A stretch of 64,000 nt of DNA, taken from Bradyrhizobium sp. CCBAU 53421. Lineage in GTDB: Bacteria; Pseudomonadota; Alphaproteobacteria; Rhizobiales; Xanthobacteraceae. Positions 1-8,590 of this stretch are shown here, piece after piece; position 1 is the stretch's first letter, and every line of letters begins with the position of its first letter. The stretch is from NCBI RefSeq assembly GCF_015291625.1, contig NZ_CP030047.1, positions 3,720,001 through 3,784,000 of the forward strand, written 5' to 3'. The position numbers and the translations under genes were made by a program. The notes under the pieces are model-generated. The model ran no database searches, was not told the DNA's origin, and worked only from the letters and a program-made list of their open reading frames with translations.

Positions 1-267
1 GAGTCATATACTGCTCTGGTCGGTGAACACTCGGAACGGTTCGGCCATCTCACCAATCGGGGTGGATTCGTGGATGCCTGGTCGGTTTGTCACGGCTTTT
101 CGGAAGCAGCCCGCGAGGCTGGCTCGACGATCTTGCCACCACACGCTCATCGCGTCGATTACTGCTTCGTGAGCGAGAGCTTAATCGGACGGATAACATC
201 AGCAACTGTCGATAGAGCGGCAGACGGCTCCGATCACCAACCCTTGCTTGTCAAGTTTAATGGATAG
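1..267 (+). CDS. Endonuclease/exonuclease/phosphatase family protein, 3' part only
   Basis: The reading frame is open from base 1 and ends at a TAG at 265-267, so only the last 88 residues are in the window. The tail carries two late motifs of the DNase I-like EEP fold: HRVDYCFVS (the R-x-D-Y-x-x-x-S strand) and GSDHQPLLVKF, the SDHxP catalytic histidine motif. Members of this superfamily are metal-dependent phosphoesterases acting on nucleic acids, lipids or small phosphodiesters; the substrate cannot be told from the tail. It lies 35 bp upstream of phnG on the same strand, so it may be the upstream member of the C-P lyase operon, which would be an unusual passenger. Confidence 0.75.
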   Translation, partial: ESYTALVGEHSERFGHLTNRGGFVDAWSVCHGFSEAAREAGSTILPPHAHRVDYCFVSESLIGRITSATVDRAADGSDHQPLLVKFNG

Positions 268-302
268 TCTCCGTCGTCGCGTCTAGCGGACCCCAAAATA
301 CG

Positions 303-803
303 ATGCCAACGAGCATGCAAGCAACGAGAGAAAGCGACGGTTTGACGTTGTCATCCCAAGAACTCAGCAGAGGCGTCTGGATCGGGATCCTGGCGCGCTC
401 GGCGCCGGCCGACCTCAATCGGCTCGCCTCGAGCTTTGTGCTGCAACTATCCTGGACATGGTTGAAGTCGCCCGAAACGGGTCTCGTTTTGGTCCGCGGC
501 CGCATTGGCGGTACGGGCGATCCGTTCAACGTTGGCGAGATGACTGTTACTCGGTGCGCCTTGCGCCTCGCGGACGGAATCGTCGGTCACGGCTATGTGC
601 AGGGCACCGATTCCCATCATGCAAAGCTAGCGGCTTTAGTCGACGCCGCGCTCCAGCGGGATGACGAAAACAGGACCCGGCTTTGCCGGGTTATTCAAGA
701 GTTGCGTGAGATTCAGGTGCGGCGTCGGAAAGAACGTTGCGCGAAGGCAGCCTCGACGAAAGTCGAGTTCTTCACGATGGTCAGAGGCGAAAATTCAGAA
801 TGA
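303..803 (+). CDS. phnG: C-P lyase subunit PhnG
   Basis: PhnG is a subunit of the PhnGHIJ C-P lyase core complex, which couples phosphonates to ribose triphosphate and then breaks the carbon-phosphorus bond. The 166-residue product has the family core: a Trp-rich N-terminal half, then VLVRGRIGGTGDPFNVGEMT, then TRCALRL and a histidine/alanine-rich stretch (HHAKLAALVDAAL). Family members are usually about 150 residues, so the length fits. The stop overlaps the phnH start as ATGA. No strong ribosome-binding site is seen before the ATG at 303, so the N-terminus may be slightly shorter. Confidence 0.93.
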   Translation: MPTSMQATRESDGLTLSSQELSRGVWIGILARSAPADLNRLASSFVLQLSWTWLKSPETGLVLVRGRIGGTGDPFNVGEMTVTRCALRLADGIVGHGYVQGTDSHHAKLAALVDAALQRDDENRTRLCRVIQELREIQVRRRKERCAKAASTKVEFFTMVRGENSE

Positions 804-1405
804 CAATAGCTGCAGCCAAGTCCGTTATCCATTCGGGTTTCAAAGACCCGGTGTTCGACAGCCAAGCCGTCTTTCGTACAATTCTGTCCTGCCAGGGCTA
901 TCCTGGACGGACGTTTTCTCTTGATCGAACGGTTGATGGTCCGCGACCGTTCTCTGTTGCCACGGCCGCTGTCTGCCTCACGCTCTTAGATTTCGAAACA
1001 ACGCTCTGGCTCGACAAGCAAGGGCGAGGGGATGATATCATCGACTGGCTCAGCTTTCATTGCTGTGCGCCTCTCACAAAAGACCATCGAAAGACGCAGT
1101 ACGCAATCGTCGTAGACCCGTCTACCATGCCTAGCATCTGTGAATTTTCGCCGGGCGAGGTCGAGTCACCGGAGTTTGGGGCAACGCTAATCGTGCAGGT
1201 GCCGTCATTCGCGGATGGCCCGCGAACTCAATGGTCAGGACCAGGTATTCGGGAGACAGTTCAGCCGCGCATTGCCGGTCTTCCGGGTCAATTCTGGGCG
1301 GATTGGGAGAAGAACCGAGAGATTTACCCTCGGGGTGTTGACGTCTTTTTCACCTCTGGATCCTCAATCGTCGGGTTGCCACGCTCGGTTCACGTGGAGG
1401 TTTAG
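800..1405 (+). CDS. phnH: C-P lyase subunit PhnH
   Basis: PhnH is the second subunit of the C-P lyase core complex. The start is placed at ATG 800, which overlaps the phnG stop in an ATGA, a typical coupled junction, giving 201 residues (the family is about 195). Recognisable family features are the N-terminal GFKDPVFDSQAVFRTIL, the central SFHCCAPL and the C-terminal FWADWEKNREIYPRGVDVFF, which matches the conserved W-x-x-N-x-x-x-P-x-G-x-D-x-x-F region. A longer frame exists upstream but would run back into phnG. phnI starts one base after the stop. Confidence 0.94.
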   Translation: MTIAAAKSVIHSGFKDPVFDSQAVFRTILSCQGYPGRTFSLDRTVDGPRPFSVATAAVCLTLLDFETTLWLDKQGRGDDIIDWLSFHCCAPLTKDHRKTQYAIVVDPSTMPSICEFSPGEVESPEFGATLIVQVPSFADGPRTQWSGPGIRETVQPRIAGLPGQFWADWEKNREIYPRGVDVFFTSGSSIVGLPRSVHVEV

Positions 1406-2524
1406 ATGGCCTACGTTGCTGTGAAGGGTGGCGAGCACGCGATACTAAACGCACATAAACTACTCGCGGAGGAGCGCCGCGGAGATACTACAGTTCCTGA
1501 GCTGACGCTCGATCAGATCAGCGGCCAGCTTGGGCTTGCGATAGACAGAGTGATGAACGAGGGATCGATGTATGACCGACGTCTCGCAGCGCTTGCATTG
1601 AAGCAGGCACAAGGAGACCTCGCCGAGGCGATCTTTCTCTTGAGAGCGTATCGCACTACTCTGCCTCGGATTGCAGCTTCCGAGCCGATCGACACAAAGC
1701 GGATGTTCGTTCGACGCCGGGTCTCTGGAACATTCAAAGATCTTCCCGGAGGTCAGCTGTTAGGGCCGACTTATGACTATACTCACCGCCTTCTGGATTT
1801 CAGCTTAGCGGAATCGGTAGATGAGGGACTGGCGGGAGTGCCGGCTTCCGGCAGCCCAATTGACTTCAATGTGCCAAGTGTATTGGACGTCCTCGACGGG
1901 GACGGCCTTATTGAGTCAGCTGAGCGCCGCGCGGGAAGAGAGCCGTTCGATCTTACTCGCTCACCCATGAGATTGCCTGCTGGGCGTGACCAACGTTTGC
2001 AGAACCTCGTACGCGGCGATGAAGGCTTCATTGTCGGGCTCGCCTACTCCAGCGCCAGAGGGTACGGCGGATCGCATCCCTATGTAGCTGAGATGCGACT
2101 CGGTGAGGTAGACGTCGAGATTGTTCCGGAAGAGCTCGGGTTCCCGATCGTAATCGGGGAAATCACGGTGACAGAATGCCAAATGATCAGCCAGTTCGAT
2201 GGCTCTGCGGCCACGCTTCCTCATTTCACGCGCGGTTATGGACTCACACTTGGGCATTGTGAGCGGAAGGCGATGTCCATGGCGCTTGTTGATCGAACGT
2301 TGCGGGCACGCGAGTTGGGTGAAGAGGTACGCTATCCCGCACAAGACGAGGAGTTTGTTCTGTCCCATAGCGATAGCGTAGAGGCGACGGGACTAATCTC
2401 TCACTATAAACTACCGCACTACGTCGACTTTCAAGCCGATCTGCAACTGATCCGCAACATGCGTGCAGAACGACTTGCAGCTGAAACTAAGGCGAGAGAT
2501 GAATCAAGTCATGAGATCGGATAG
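1406..2524 (+). CDS. phnI: C-P lyase subunit PhnI
   Basis: PhnI carries the nucleosidase-type step that displaces adenine from ATP with the phosphonate, working with PhnG, PhnH and PhnL. The protein begins MAYVAVKGGEHAI, the hallmark PhnI N-terminus, and is 372 residues, the usual length. Near residue 212 it has FIVGLAYSSARGYGGSHPYV, strongly conserved in PhnI, and later TRGYGLTLGHCERKAMSMAL and a C-terminal HYVDFQADL. A GGAGG at 1396-1400 just before the ATG supports the start, and the gene abuts phnH without a gap. It overlaps phnJ by 26 bp. Confidence 0.96.
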   Translation: MAYVAVKGGEHAILNAHKLLAEERRGDTTVPELTLDQISGQLGLAIDRVMNEGSMYDRRLAALALKQAQGDLAEAIFLLRAYRTTLPRIAASEPIDTKRMFVRRRVSGTFKDLPGGQLLGPTYDYTHRLLDFSLAESVDEGLAGVPASGSPIDFNVPSVLDVLDGDGLIESAERRAGREPFDLTRSPMRLPAGRDQRLQNLVRGDEGFIVGLAYSSARGYGGSHPYVAEMRLGEVDVEIVPEELGFPIVIGEITVTECQMISQFDGSAATLPHFTRGYGLTLGHCERKAMSMALVDRTLRARELGEEVRYPAQDEEFVLSHSDSVEATGLISHYKLPHYVDFQADLQLIRNMRAERLAAETKARDESSHEIG

Positions 2525-3416
2525 CGGTAACAAAGGCTACAACTTCGCATATTTGGACGAGCAGACGAAGCGCATGATCCGCCGTGCGGTGCTCAAGGCA
2601 CTATCAATCCCTGGCTATCAGGTCCCGTTCGGAGGCCGCGAGATGCCGCTTCCGTATGGCTGGGGTACCGGCGGGATTCAAATCACGGCAAGCGTGCTGG
2701 GCCCGAACGACCGCCTGAAGGTCATCGACCAAGGCGCAGATGACACGACCAATGCGATATCAATTCGACGTTTCTTCAAGACAGTTGCTCAGATCGCGAC
2801 GACTGAAAGAACCGACGAGGCAACAGTCATCCAGACACGGCATAGGGTGCCCGAGTCGATCCTCAAGGAAGGGCAAATACTCGTGTACCAAGTGCCACAA
2901 CCAGAACCTTTGCGCCGAATCGCACCTCGCGAGACTGAGACGCGCAAGATGCATGCCTATGCAGAGTACGGCGCCATGCAGGTGACCCTGTATGAAGATG
3001 TTGCTCGCTTTGGACATATTGCACGCACCTACGAATATCCGGTGATAGTCAACAGGCGACATTTGATGTCGCCTTCTCCGATTCCGAAGTTCGATAATCC
3101 GAAGATGCAAGACAACGCGGCGATCCAGCTCTTTGGTTGCGGTCGAGAAAAGCGCATCTATGCGGTGCCGCCCTATACCAGCGTACGGAGCTTGGACTTC
3201 GACGATCATCCGTTCGAGGTCCAGAAGTGGAAGCAATCCTGTGCCTTTTGTGGGTCTGGAACGTCCTATCTCGACGAGGTGATTACCGATGACCGTGGCG
3301 GACGCTTGTTCGTGTGCTCCGACACGGACTATTGCACCAAACGCCGCGGAGCACAGCCGGAAACGAGCGAGCCGGCCGCCACTCCGGCCCGTGCGACCGC
3401 AGGGAGTTCATCATGA
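2499..3416 (+). CDS. phnJ: C-P lyase radical SAM subunit PhnJ
   Basis: PhnJ is the radical SAM enzyme that cleaves the C-P bond of ribosyl phosphonate 5-phosphate. The cysteine motif is intact and exact: CAFC, 21 residues, C, five residues, C (C-x2-C-x21-C-x5-C). The N-terminal YNFAYLDEQTKRMIRRA and GWGTGGIQ blocks are also characteristic. The start is set at ATG 2499 inside the end of phnI, giving 305 residues; a GTG at 2463 would add 12 atypical residues. The C-terminal 20 residues are rich in Ala, Pro and Ser. The stop overlaps the phnK start as ATGA. Confidence 0.96.
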   Translation: MNQVMRSDSGNKGYNFAYLDEQTKRMIRRAVLKALSIPGYQVPFGGREMPLPYGWGTGGIQITASVLGPNDRLKVIDQGADDTTNAISIRRFFKTVAQIATTERTDEATVIQTRHRVPESILKEGQILVYQVPQPEPLRRIAPRETETRKMHAYAEYGAMQVTLYEDVARFGHIARTYEYPVIVNRRHLMSPSPIPKFDNPKMQDNAAIQLFGCGREKRIYAVPPYTSVRSLDFDDHPFEVQKWKQSCAFCGSGTSYLDEVITDDRGGRLFVCSDTDYCTKRRGAQPETSEPAATPARATAGSSS

Positions 3417-4210
3417 CGGCAGCAGCCAAGGTTACGACACGACGGACACTTCTAGATGTCCGCGGCGTCTCAAAATCCTATGGCGGCCATGTGGGCTGTT
3501 TGGATGTGTCCTTTAGGCTTTATCCCGGCGAAGTTCTCGGAGTTGTCGGGGAGAGCGGATCGGGCAAGTCGACATTGCTGGCCTGTCTGGCTGGACGGCT
3601 GGCTCCCGATACGGGCTCGATTGCTTACGACACGAAGGAGCGTGGTCTGGTCGATATCTTGTCGCTGTCCGAACCGGAACGCCGACGATTGGCGCGCACC
3701 GACTGGGGTGTCGTGCACCAGAACCCGCGCGACGGGATCAGGATGGATGTCAGCGCTGGTGGCAATATTGGCGAGCGGCCAATGTCAATCGGCGCCCGCC
3801 ACTACGGCAATATTCGCGCCGAGGCGCAAGAATGGCTAACCAAAGTCGAAATCGATCTTTCTCGCACAGACGACAAGCCGAGGACCTTCTCCGGCGGCAT
3901 GCAGCAGCGGCTGCAGATTGCGCGTAATCTTGTGACACGACCACGACTTGTGTTCATGGACGAACCGACAGGAGGATTGGATGTTTCTGTCCAGGCGAAG
4001 CTGCTTGACGTACTTCGCGGGCTGGTCCACGAGCTCGGCATCGCGGCTATCATCGTCACTCACGATCTCGCCGTCGTGCGCTTGCTTGCCGACCGCCTGA
4101 TGGTCATGCACCGCGGTCGGGTTATTGAGGCGGGGCTGACGGACCAGGTGCTCGATGATCCGCACCAACCCTACACCCAGTTGCTCGTCTCGTCCGTACT
4201 GCAAGTCTGA
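3413..4210 (+). CDS. phnK: C-P lyase ABC-type ATPase PhnK
   Basis: PhnK is an ABC-type ATPase that docks on the PhnGHIJ core through PhnJ and is needed for turnover; it is not a transporter subunit. The 265-residue product has the Walker [12 protein letters not shown], the signature [14 protein letters not shown] and Walker [16 protein letters not shown] followed by a His switch (VTHDLAVV). The sequence resembles oligopeptide-type ATPases, as PhnK does. ATG 3413 overlaps the phnJ stop and has AGGGAG upstream. phnL follows after 11 bp. Confidence 0.94.
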   Translation: MTAAAKVTTRRTLLDVRGVSKSYGGHVGCLDVSFRLYPGEVLGVVGESGSGKSTLLACLAGRLAPDTGSIAYDTKERGLVDILSLSEPERRRLARTDWGVVHQNPRDGIRMDVSAGGNIGERPMSIGARHYGNIRAEAQEWLTKVEIDLSRTDDKPRTFSGGMQQRLQIARNLVTRPRLVFMDEPTGGLDVSVQAKLLDVLRGLVHELGIAAIIVTHDLAVVRLLADRLMVMHRGRVIEAGLTDQVLDDPHQPYTQLLVSSVLQV

Positions 4211-4221
4211 GGCGTGAAGAA

Positions 4222-4974
4222 ATGCCAGCCAGAATAAACACCAGCGATATCGCCCTTCAAGCTCACGGCCTGACAAAGAGATTCATCCTCCACACGCAGG
4301 GCGGGACGGAGATTCCCGTTTTTGATGGTATCGATCTCAGGGTAGTCCCCGGAGAATGCGTCTGCCTGCATGGACCATCTGGTGCCGGCAAGTCGACGCT
4401 GTTGCGTTCCCTATATGCCAACTACAAGCCCGATGCTGGGAAGATCCTGGTTCAACACGACGGCAGTACCGTCGATCTGCTGGCGGTCGAGCCCTGGGAA
4501 GTGATCGAGATCCGGCGACGAACCATTGGCTATGTCAGCCAATTCCTGCACGTGATTCCAAGAGTGCCGGCGCTGCATATTGTCGCCGAGCCCGCGATCG
4601 TGAACGGCGTTGACCCGGACACGGCGTACGGCGCCGCTCGCACCCTTCTTTCCCGTCTCCGCGTCCCGAAGCGGCTGTGGTCTCTAGCGCCGGCCACGTT
4701 TTCTGGCGGTGAGCAGCAGCGCGTCAACGTCGCCCGCGGGTTTATCGTAGAATACCCGGTCCTGCTTCTCGACGAACCGACGGCCTCCCTTGACGCCGCC
4801 AATCGCCAGACCGTGGTTGAGCTAATCGACGAGGCCAAGGCGCGCGGGGCGGCTATTGTTGGCATCTTCCACGATGAGGAGGTGCGCGAGGCTGTCGCCG
4901 ACCGCCTGTTCGAGGTGGGCCAGCCATTGCTTCGGAAGCGACTGCCCAATACGGCGGGGGAGGCCGCCGCATAA
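4222..4974 (+). CDS. phnL: C-P lyase ABC-type ATPase PhnL
   Basis: PhnL is the second ABC-type ATPase of the C-P lyase pathway and takes part with PhnI in making the ribosyl phosphonate triphosphate. The 250 residues include Walker [13 protein letters not shown], the PhnL-typical [16 protein letters not shown] after the Q-loop, signature [12 protein letters not shown] and Walker [12 protein letters not shown]. The stop TAA shares its last A with the ATG of the next gene at 4974. Position after phnK and before DUF1045/phnN matches rhizobial phn operons, except that phnM is not found here. Confidence 0.94.
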   Translation: MPARINTSDIALQAHGLTKRFILHTQGGTEIPVFDGIDLRVVPGECVCLHGPSGAGKSTLLRSLYANYKPDAGKILVQHDGSTVDLLAVEPWEVIEIRRRTIGYVSQFLHVIPRVPALHIVAEPAIVNGVDPDTAYGAARTLLSRLRVPKRLWSLAPATFSGGEQQRVNVARGFIVEYPVLLLDEPTASLDAANRQTVVELIDEAKARGAAIVGIFHDEEVREAVADRLFEVGQPLLRKRLPNTAGEAAA

Positions 4975-5711
4975 TGGCCGGACCTTTCTCGCCCCGCTAC
5001 GCGATTTACTACACGCCGGCTCGAGAACATCCGCTGACCGTGGCGGCGAGAGCTTGGCTCGGGCGCGACGCGTTCTTTGGAATCTCGCCTGCGGCTCCAG
5101 TTCAACCCGGTCCTGCGGGCCAGGCCCACGTTGTTCGTGACGCCTTGACCTCCGCGCCTAGACGCTACGGGTTCCACGCGACTCTCAAGGCGCCGTTCCA
5201 GCTCAGGGAGCGCTGTTCGATCGAGGAATTGGAGCACGCGCTCCGCAAACTCGCAGCGGCGCGGACTCCGTGCCCGATCGGCCCACTAAAGATCGATCTC
5301 GTGGGCAGCTTCTTCGCACTGGTTCCTGTGACTCCGATCCCTTCTTTGCGTGGCCTGGCCTCGCACATCGTAGAAGAGCTTGATCGCTTCCGGGCGCCAA
5401 TGAGCGAGGGCGAGTTTCAACGACGTTTACGCACCCCACTCGATGAGACCGAGACAACCTATCTCGTGCAATGGGGCTATCCCTACGTCTTCGATCGGTT
5501 CCGTTTCCACATGACCCTGACCGATCGCGTTCCCGCCGAAAGCAGGCCTGACCTGCGGCGAGAATTGTATGAGGCGTTTGCACCGCTGCTCTTCGAAGAC
5601 TATCGAGTCGATGCTCTTTCTCTCTTTGTTCAGAAAGATCCTCACGCTGACTTTGTCGTGCGGTCGCAGTTTGCCTTGAGGAGCAATACCCTCCTCAAGG
5701 AGGCGGTATGA
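4974..5711 (+). CDS. DUF1045 phosphonate-metabolism protein, 2H phosphoesterase-like
   Basis: This 245-residue protein belongs to the DUF1045 family that accompanies phn operons in alphaproteobacteria. It has two H-x-T motifs of the 2H phosphoesterase fold, FHATLKAPF near residue 65 and FHMTLTDRV near residue 180, plus the family N-terminus RYAIYYTPAREHPL. Known 2H enzymes open or cut cyclic phosphodiesters; a role on the cyclic ribose phosphate released by PhnJ, in place of PhnP, is a reasonable inference but not shown by the sequence. The start overlaps the phnL stop by one base, and phnN begins four bases after its stop. Confidence 0.88.
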   Translation: MAGPFSPRYAIYYTPAREHPLTVAARAWLGRDAFFGISPAAPVQPGPAGQAHVVRDALTSAPRRYGFHATLKAPFQLRERCSIEELEHALRKLAAARTPCPIGPLKIDLVGSFFALVPVTPIPSLRGLASHIVEELDRFRAPMSEGEFQRRLRTPLDETETTYLVQWGYPYVFDRFRFHMTLTDRVPAESRPDLRRELYEAFAPLLFEDYRVDALSLFVQKDPHADFVVRSQFALRSNTLLKEAV

Positions 5712-5715
5712 GTTG

Positions 5716-6264
5716 ATGGCACCTAGGCGTGGGCACATGGTTCTCGTTGTTGGTCCCAGCGGAGCGGGCAAGGACACCCTGATTGACCATGCCCGCGTGC
5801 GGTTGCAGTCAGATACTGACTTCTATTTCGTCCGCCGGGTCATCACCAGGTCTCCCTCCATCGGCGAGAATCACGAATCTGTCACTCTTGCAGAATTCCA
5901 ACGCCGAGCCAGCGCCGAAGGATTCGCGTTGCATTGGCAGGCCCATGGGTTCCTCTACGGTATTCCATCGGCCGTCGAACACCAGCTCGGTCGCGGCGCT
6001 GTCGTGGTCGCGAATGCATCCCGAGCCATCGTTCCATTGGCCCGTCAGCGCTACCCGCAGCTTTTAATCATCAATGTCACCGTACCGGTTGAGCTCTTGG
6101 CCAAGCGCCTGGCGGGGCGCGGACGCGAGGACGATACATCACAGAAGCGGCGGCTTGCCCGAAGTGACCTTGATCTGATCGAGGGAAGGGATGTGCTGTG
6201 CATAGACAATGCCGGCTCCTTGAGCGTCGCAGGTGAGCAGTTCATGCGTGCGCTTCGCGCTTGA
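5716..6264 (+). CDS. phnN: Ribose 1,5-bisphosphokinase PhnN
   Basis: PhnN phosphorylates ribose 1,5-bisphosphate to PRPP, returning the ribose carrier of C-P lyase to nucleotide metabolism. The 182-residue protein is guanylate-kinase-like with a P-loop GPSGAGKDTL near residue 15, the VITRSP strand, and a C-terminal R-rich helix. The start is set at ATG 5716; an upstream TTG at 5713 is in frame but no better supported. It is the last recognisable gene of the phn operon; 430 bp without a clear gene follow before the convergent ridA-like gene. Confidence 0.9.
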   Translation: MAPRRGHMVLVVGPSGAGKDTLIDHARVRLQSDTDFYFVRRVITRSPSIGENHESVTLAEFQRRASAEGFALHWQAHGFLYGIPSAVEHQLGRGAVVVANASRAIVPLARQRYPQLLIINVTVPVELLAKRLAGRGREDDTSQKRRLARSDLDLIEGRDVLCIDNAGSLSVAGEQFMRALRA

Positions 6265-6695
6265 CGCCCAAAACCCCGTCGTGAGCACTCCTCACTAGCG
6301 GAATGACCCCCGGCAGGCGCCATACCGAGAGGGAGGAAGGATACAGGCCTTTGACCGATACCACCATCGTGAGCTTCCTCGCTTCGTAACGGGGAATGAG
6401 GTTGGAGCATTTTCGAATTGCGCCATCTCGGATATCTCCTCAATGCGCGCTCGCGCGACCGTTGACGCTTGCCTTGCGGGTATTCTCGCATACCGCAATT
6501 ATCAACACCTTCCACGACCGTAAAATTGCGCGAGCTGTGGCAGATAACGTATTCCGATGAAAGCAAATCCAGCTCAAACGAACGTTCGCGCTCGACCGTG
6601 TCGAGCTGGTTGCGCACTCGGTTTCGTGGTGAGACTGCTTCTCATCCCTGAACTGTGCGAGACTCTCAAGCTGGTTGTCCAATTCAGATCAGCGC
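6265..6695. other. Intergenic stretch without a supported gene
   Basis: This segment separates the 3' ends of two convergent operons (phn on +, ridA on -). Short open frames exist on both strands but none has a ribosome-binding site, a recognisable motif or coding character. No clear hairpin plus T-tract was found. Confidence 0.5.
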
Positions 6696-7064
6696 TCAGC
6701 TCGGTCGCGCCGCGACAACCATGATCTCGACGAGTGTGCCGGACGAAAGAGTTCCTCCCGTGCAGGACCGTTGTGGCCAATGCTGACTGTCAGCCCCCAC
6801 CCATTTCTTCCATTCGAGATCAAAACCCTCCTTATCATTGAGATCGGCAAGAATAATTGTCGCCGACAGGAGGTATTTCTTGTTAGTTTCGAGAGCGGCT
6901 AACGTCCGCTCGATCTTTGCAAAGGCCGCAACAGTCTGTTCTCTTAGGCCGAGGCTTTTGTCGTCTGACGTAGCCACCGCCCAGGCGAGATTGCCAAAGG
7001 CAGAACCAGAACTCCTGCCTGGTGCGACGCCTGCCACACGCTGAATTGAGATGTTGCCGTCCAT
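6696..7064 (-). CDS. RidA (YjgF/YER057c/UK114) family enamine/imine deaminase-like protein
   Basis: RidA proteins hydrolyse reactive enamine or imine intermediates made by PLP enzymes and by FAD-dependent amino acid oxidases. The 122-residue frame has the family pattern: GNLAWAVATSDD, then Q-T-x-x-A-F-x-K-I-E, then WKKWV and a C-terminal LVEIMVVAA. The start is placed at ATG 7064, preceded by GGAG; an upstream in-frame TTG at 7076 sits before that site. It is the last gene of the - strand run containing two aminotransferases and an amine oxidase, so removing imines formed by those enzymes is a natural role. The usual active-site Arg-Cys region reads QRSCTGG. Confidence 0.85.
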   Translation of the reverse strand: MDGNISIQRVAGVAPGRSSGSAFGNLAWAVATSDDKSLGLREQTVAAFAKIERTLAALETNKKYLLSATIILADLNDKEGFDLEWKKWVGADSQHWPQRSCTGGTLSSGTLVEIMVVAARPS

Positions 7065-7331
7065 CGCGCACTCCAATTATCCTGCCGCATCGTTTTGAAA
7101 GTCAGCACGTGAGGGCCGGTCTGAAACACGTGTTGCCGAAACTGCGAGGCCTCACACCCCAGCCGCCCCTTATCTCGGCTGTACAGAGCGGCAATGAGCC
7201 GCCCGAGATAACGCCGCAGAGTCCAATACCGTCCGAATATTTTGATCCACCTTGCTGGGCCTAACGGTACGTCGTCGAGCGGAACCAGTTCAATCGAGCA
7301 TCGCCGTTGATCAAGCGACGGAGCTGTGAGA

Positions 7332-8537
7332 TCAGCGGTGCGTGGCCGCGCGCGCATCGGAGCTCCCACGAAGCAAGTTAGATATTCGGGTAAGTGCGAG
7401 CCGGACTTCCTCGCGTTGGGGTGCTCCGATGCAGACGCGAACCGCCTCCGGCGGCGTCGCCGAGCCGACCTGATAGGCGTCGCTCGTGTTAAGGAGAACG
7501 CCGTTCTCTCGCGCGGTCTTTGCGAATGTTCGTCGATCCCATGGCGCAGGAACCGTCAGCCACAAATGTGGGGAAAACGGCCGCGATCTGTAGTCCAAGC
7601 CGTTGAAGATGTCCGAGACCAGCGCTTGTCGCTTGGCTGTTTCCTCCTTGACACCTGCGACAAGGCGATCGATCTCACCGGCTTCAATAAGTCTGGTCAG
7701 CAAGACTGCCGATAGCGGCGTTGCCATCCAGAAGGTCATACGCCTTGTCGAGCTAAACACTCTGTCGACGCTGCCTTCTGTGGGCGCAACTAGCAAACAG
7801 ATTCGAAGTTGTAAGGACAGAGCTTTCGCTACCGTAAACATATACCAAGTGCTGTCAGGCGCGAGCTCTGAAAAGGTTGGGATCTCGTCTGTCGAAAAGA
7901 GACCATAAGCATCATCCTCAATGAGGGTTACGTTGTTGTTGCGACATATCTCGAGAATGGCCAATCGTCGCTCTAACGACATTGTCCTCGTCGTTGGATT
8001 GTGGACGGTTGGCATGCAGTAGAGCGCCATTTGACAAGGATTTGCTTCGCAGACTTGACGCAGTGCGTCCGGTCTCACGCCCTCATCGTCCATTGCGACC
8101 GCCGCCGTTTGGACTCCAAGAAGCTCGGATATGACCTTTACCGACGGGTACGTAAGTTCCTCCAACAGGAGGAGGCCTTGACGGCCAACAATGGTCGACA
8201 GAAGCATAATCAATGCATCCTGCGATCCGTGTGTCAGAACCACTCTGCTAGGATCCGGTGCGGATCCAAGCCGCTTGGCCATCCACGAAGCTGCGGCCTT
8301 GCGGTCGGAGTCGGTTCCTTGGTAGCGGTGAAATCGGAACGCTTGATCAATCCCAGCTATCTTGTCCGAACCTATGAGCATCTGCTGGATAATAGACGCA
8401 CGTTCTGTCGAGGCGGGTGGAATATCCTGATACAGGTCGATATGAGTTCCTTTCAGGACATCTAAGCGGTATTCATCGTCGGCCCGTACAAACGATTGTC
8501 CGGCACTGAGAGAGAATCCGATCTGAGCTTCCGACAT
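7332..8537 (-). CDS. PLP-dependent aminotransferase, MocR/2-aminoadipate type
   Basis: This 401-residue fold-type I aminotransferase resembles the catalytic half of MocR proteins and 2-aminoadipate aminotransferases but has no DNA-binding domain. Visible features are LTHGSQDALIMLLS (PLP phosphate-binding turn), MPTVHNPTTRTMSLERR (the N-P-T motif), LIEDDAYGLF (PLP-pyridine Asp) and the lysine in FTVAKALSLQLRICLLVAP. An AGGAGG five bases before the ATG at 8537 fixes the start. It is paralogous to the C-terminal half of the fusion encoded 53 bp upstream. The motif around the lysine (AKALSLQLRI) is slightly off the usual S-K-x-L-x-P-G-L-R-I. The substrate is unknown. Confidence 0.9.
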   Translation of the reverse strand: MSEAQIGFSLSAGQSFVRADDEYRLDVLKGTHIDLYQDIPPASTERASIIQQMLIGSDKIAGIDQAFRFHRYQGTDSDRKAAASWMAKRLGSAPDPSRVVLTHGSQDALIMLLSTIVGRQGLLLLEELTYPSVKVISELLGVQTAAVAMDDEGVRPDALRQVCEANPCQMALYCMPTVHNPTTRTMSLERRLAILEICRNNNVTLIEDDAYGLFSTDEIPTFSELAPDSTWYMFTVAKALSLQLRICLLVAPTEGSVDRVFSSTRRMTFWMATPLSAVLLTRLIEAGEIDRLVAGVKEETAKRQALVSDIFNGLDYRSRPFSPHLWLTVPAPWDRRTFAKTARENGVLLNTSDAYQVGSATPPEAVRVCIGAPQREEVRLALTRISNLLRGSSDARAATHR

Positions 8538-8590
8538 CGTTGCCTCCTAAATGACTTGTGAAGAGTTGCCGATTGGCCCAAGGCACCGAT

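Noticed and set aside
6944..7369. 141-codon - strand frame between the aminotransferase and ridA-like genes
   Set aside because: It overlaps both flanking genes in another frame and shows no motif or ribosome-binding site.
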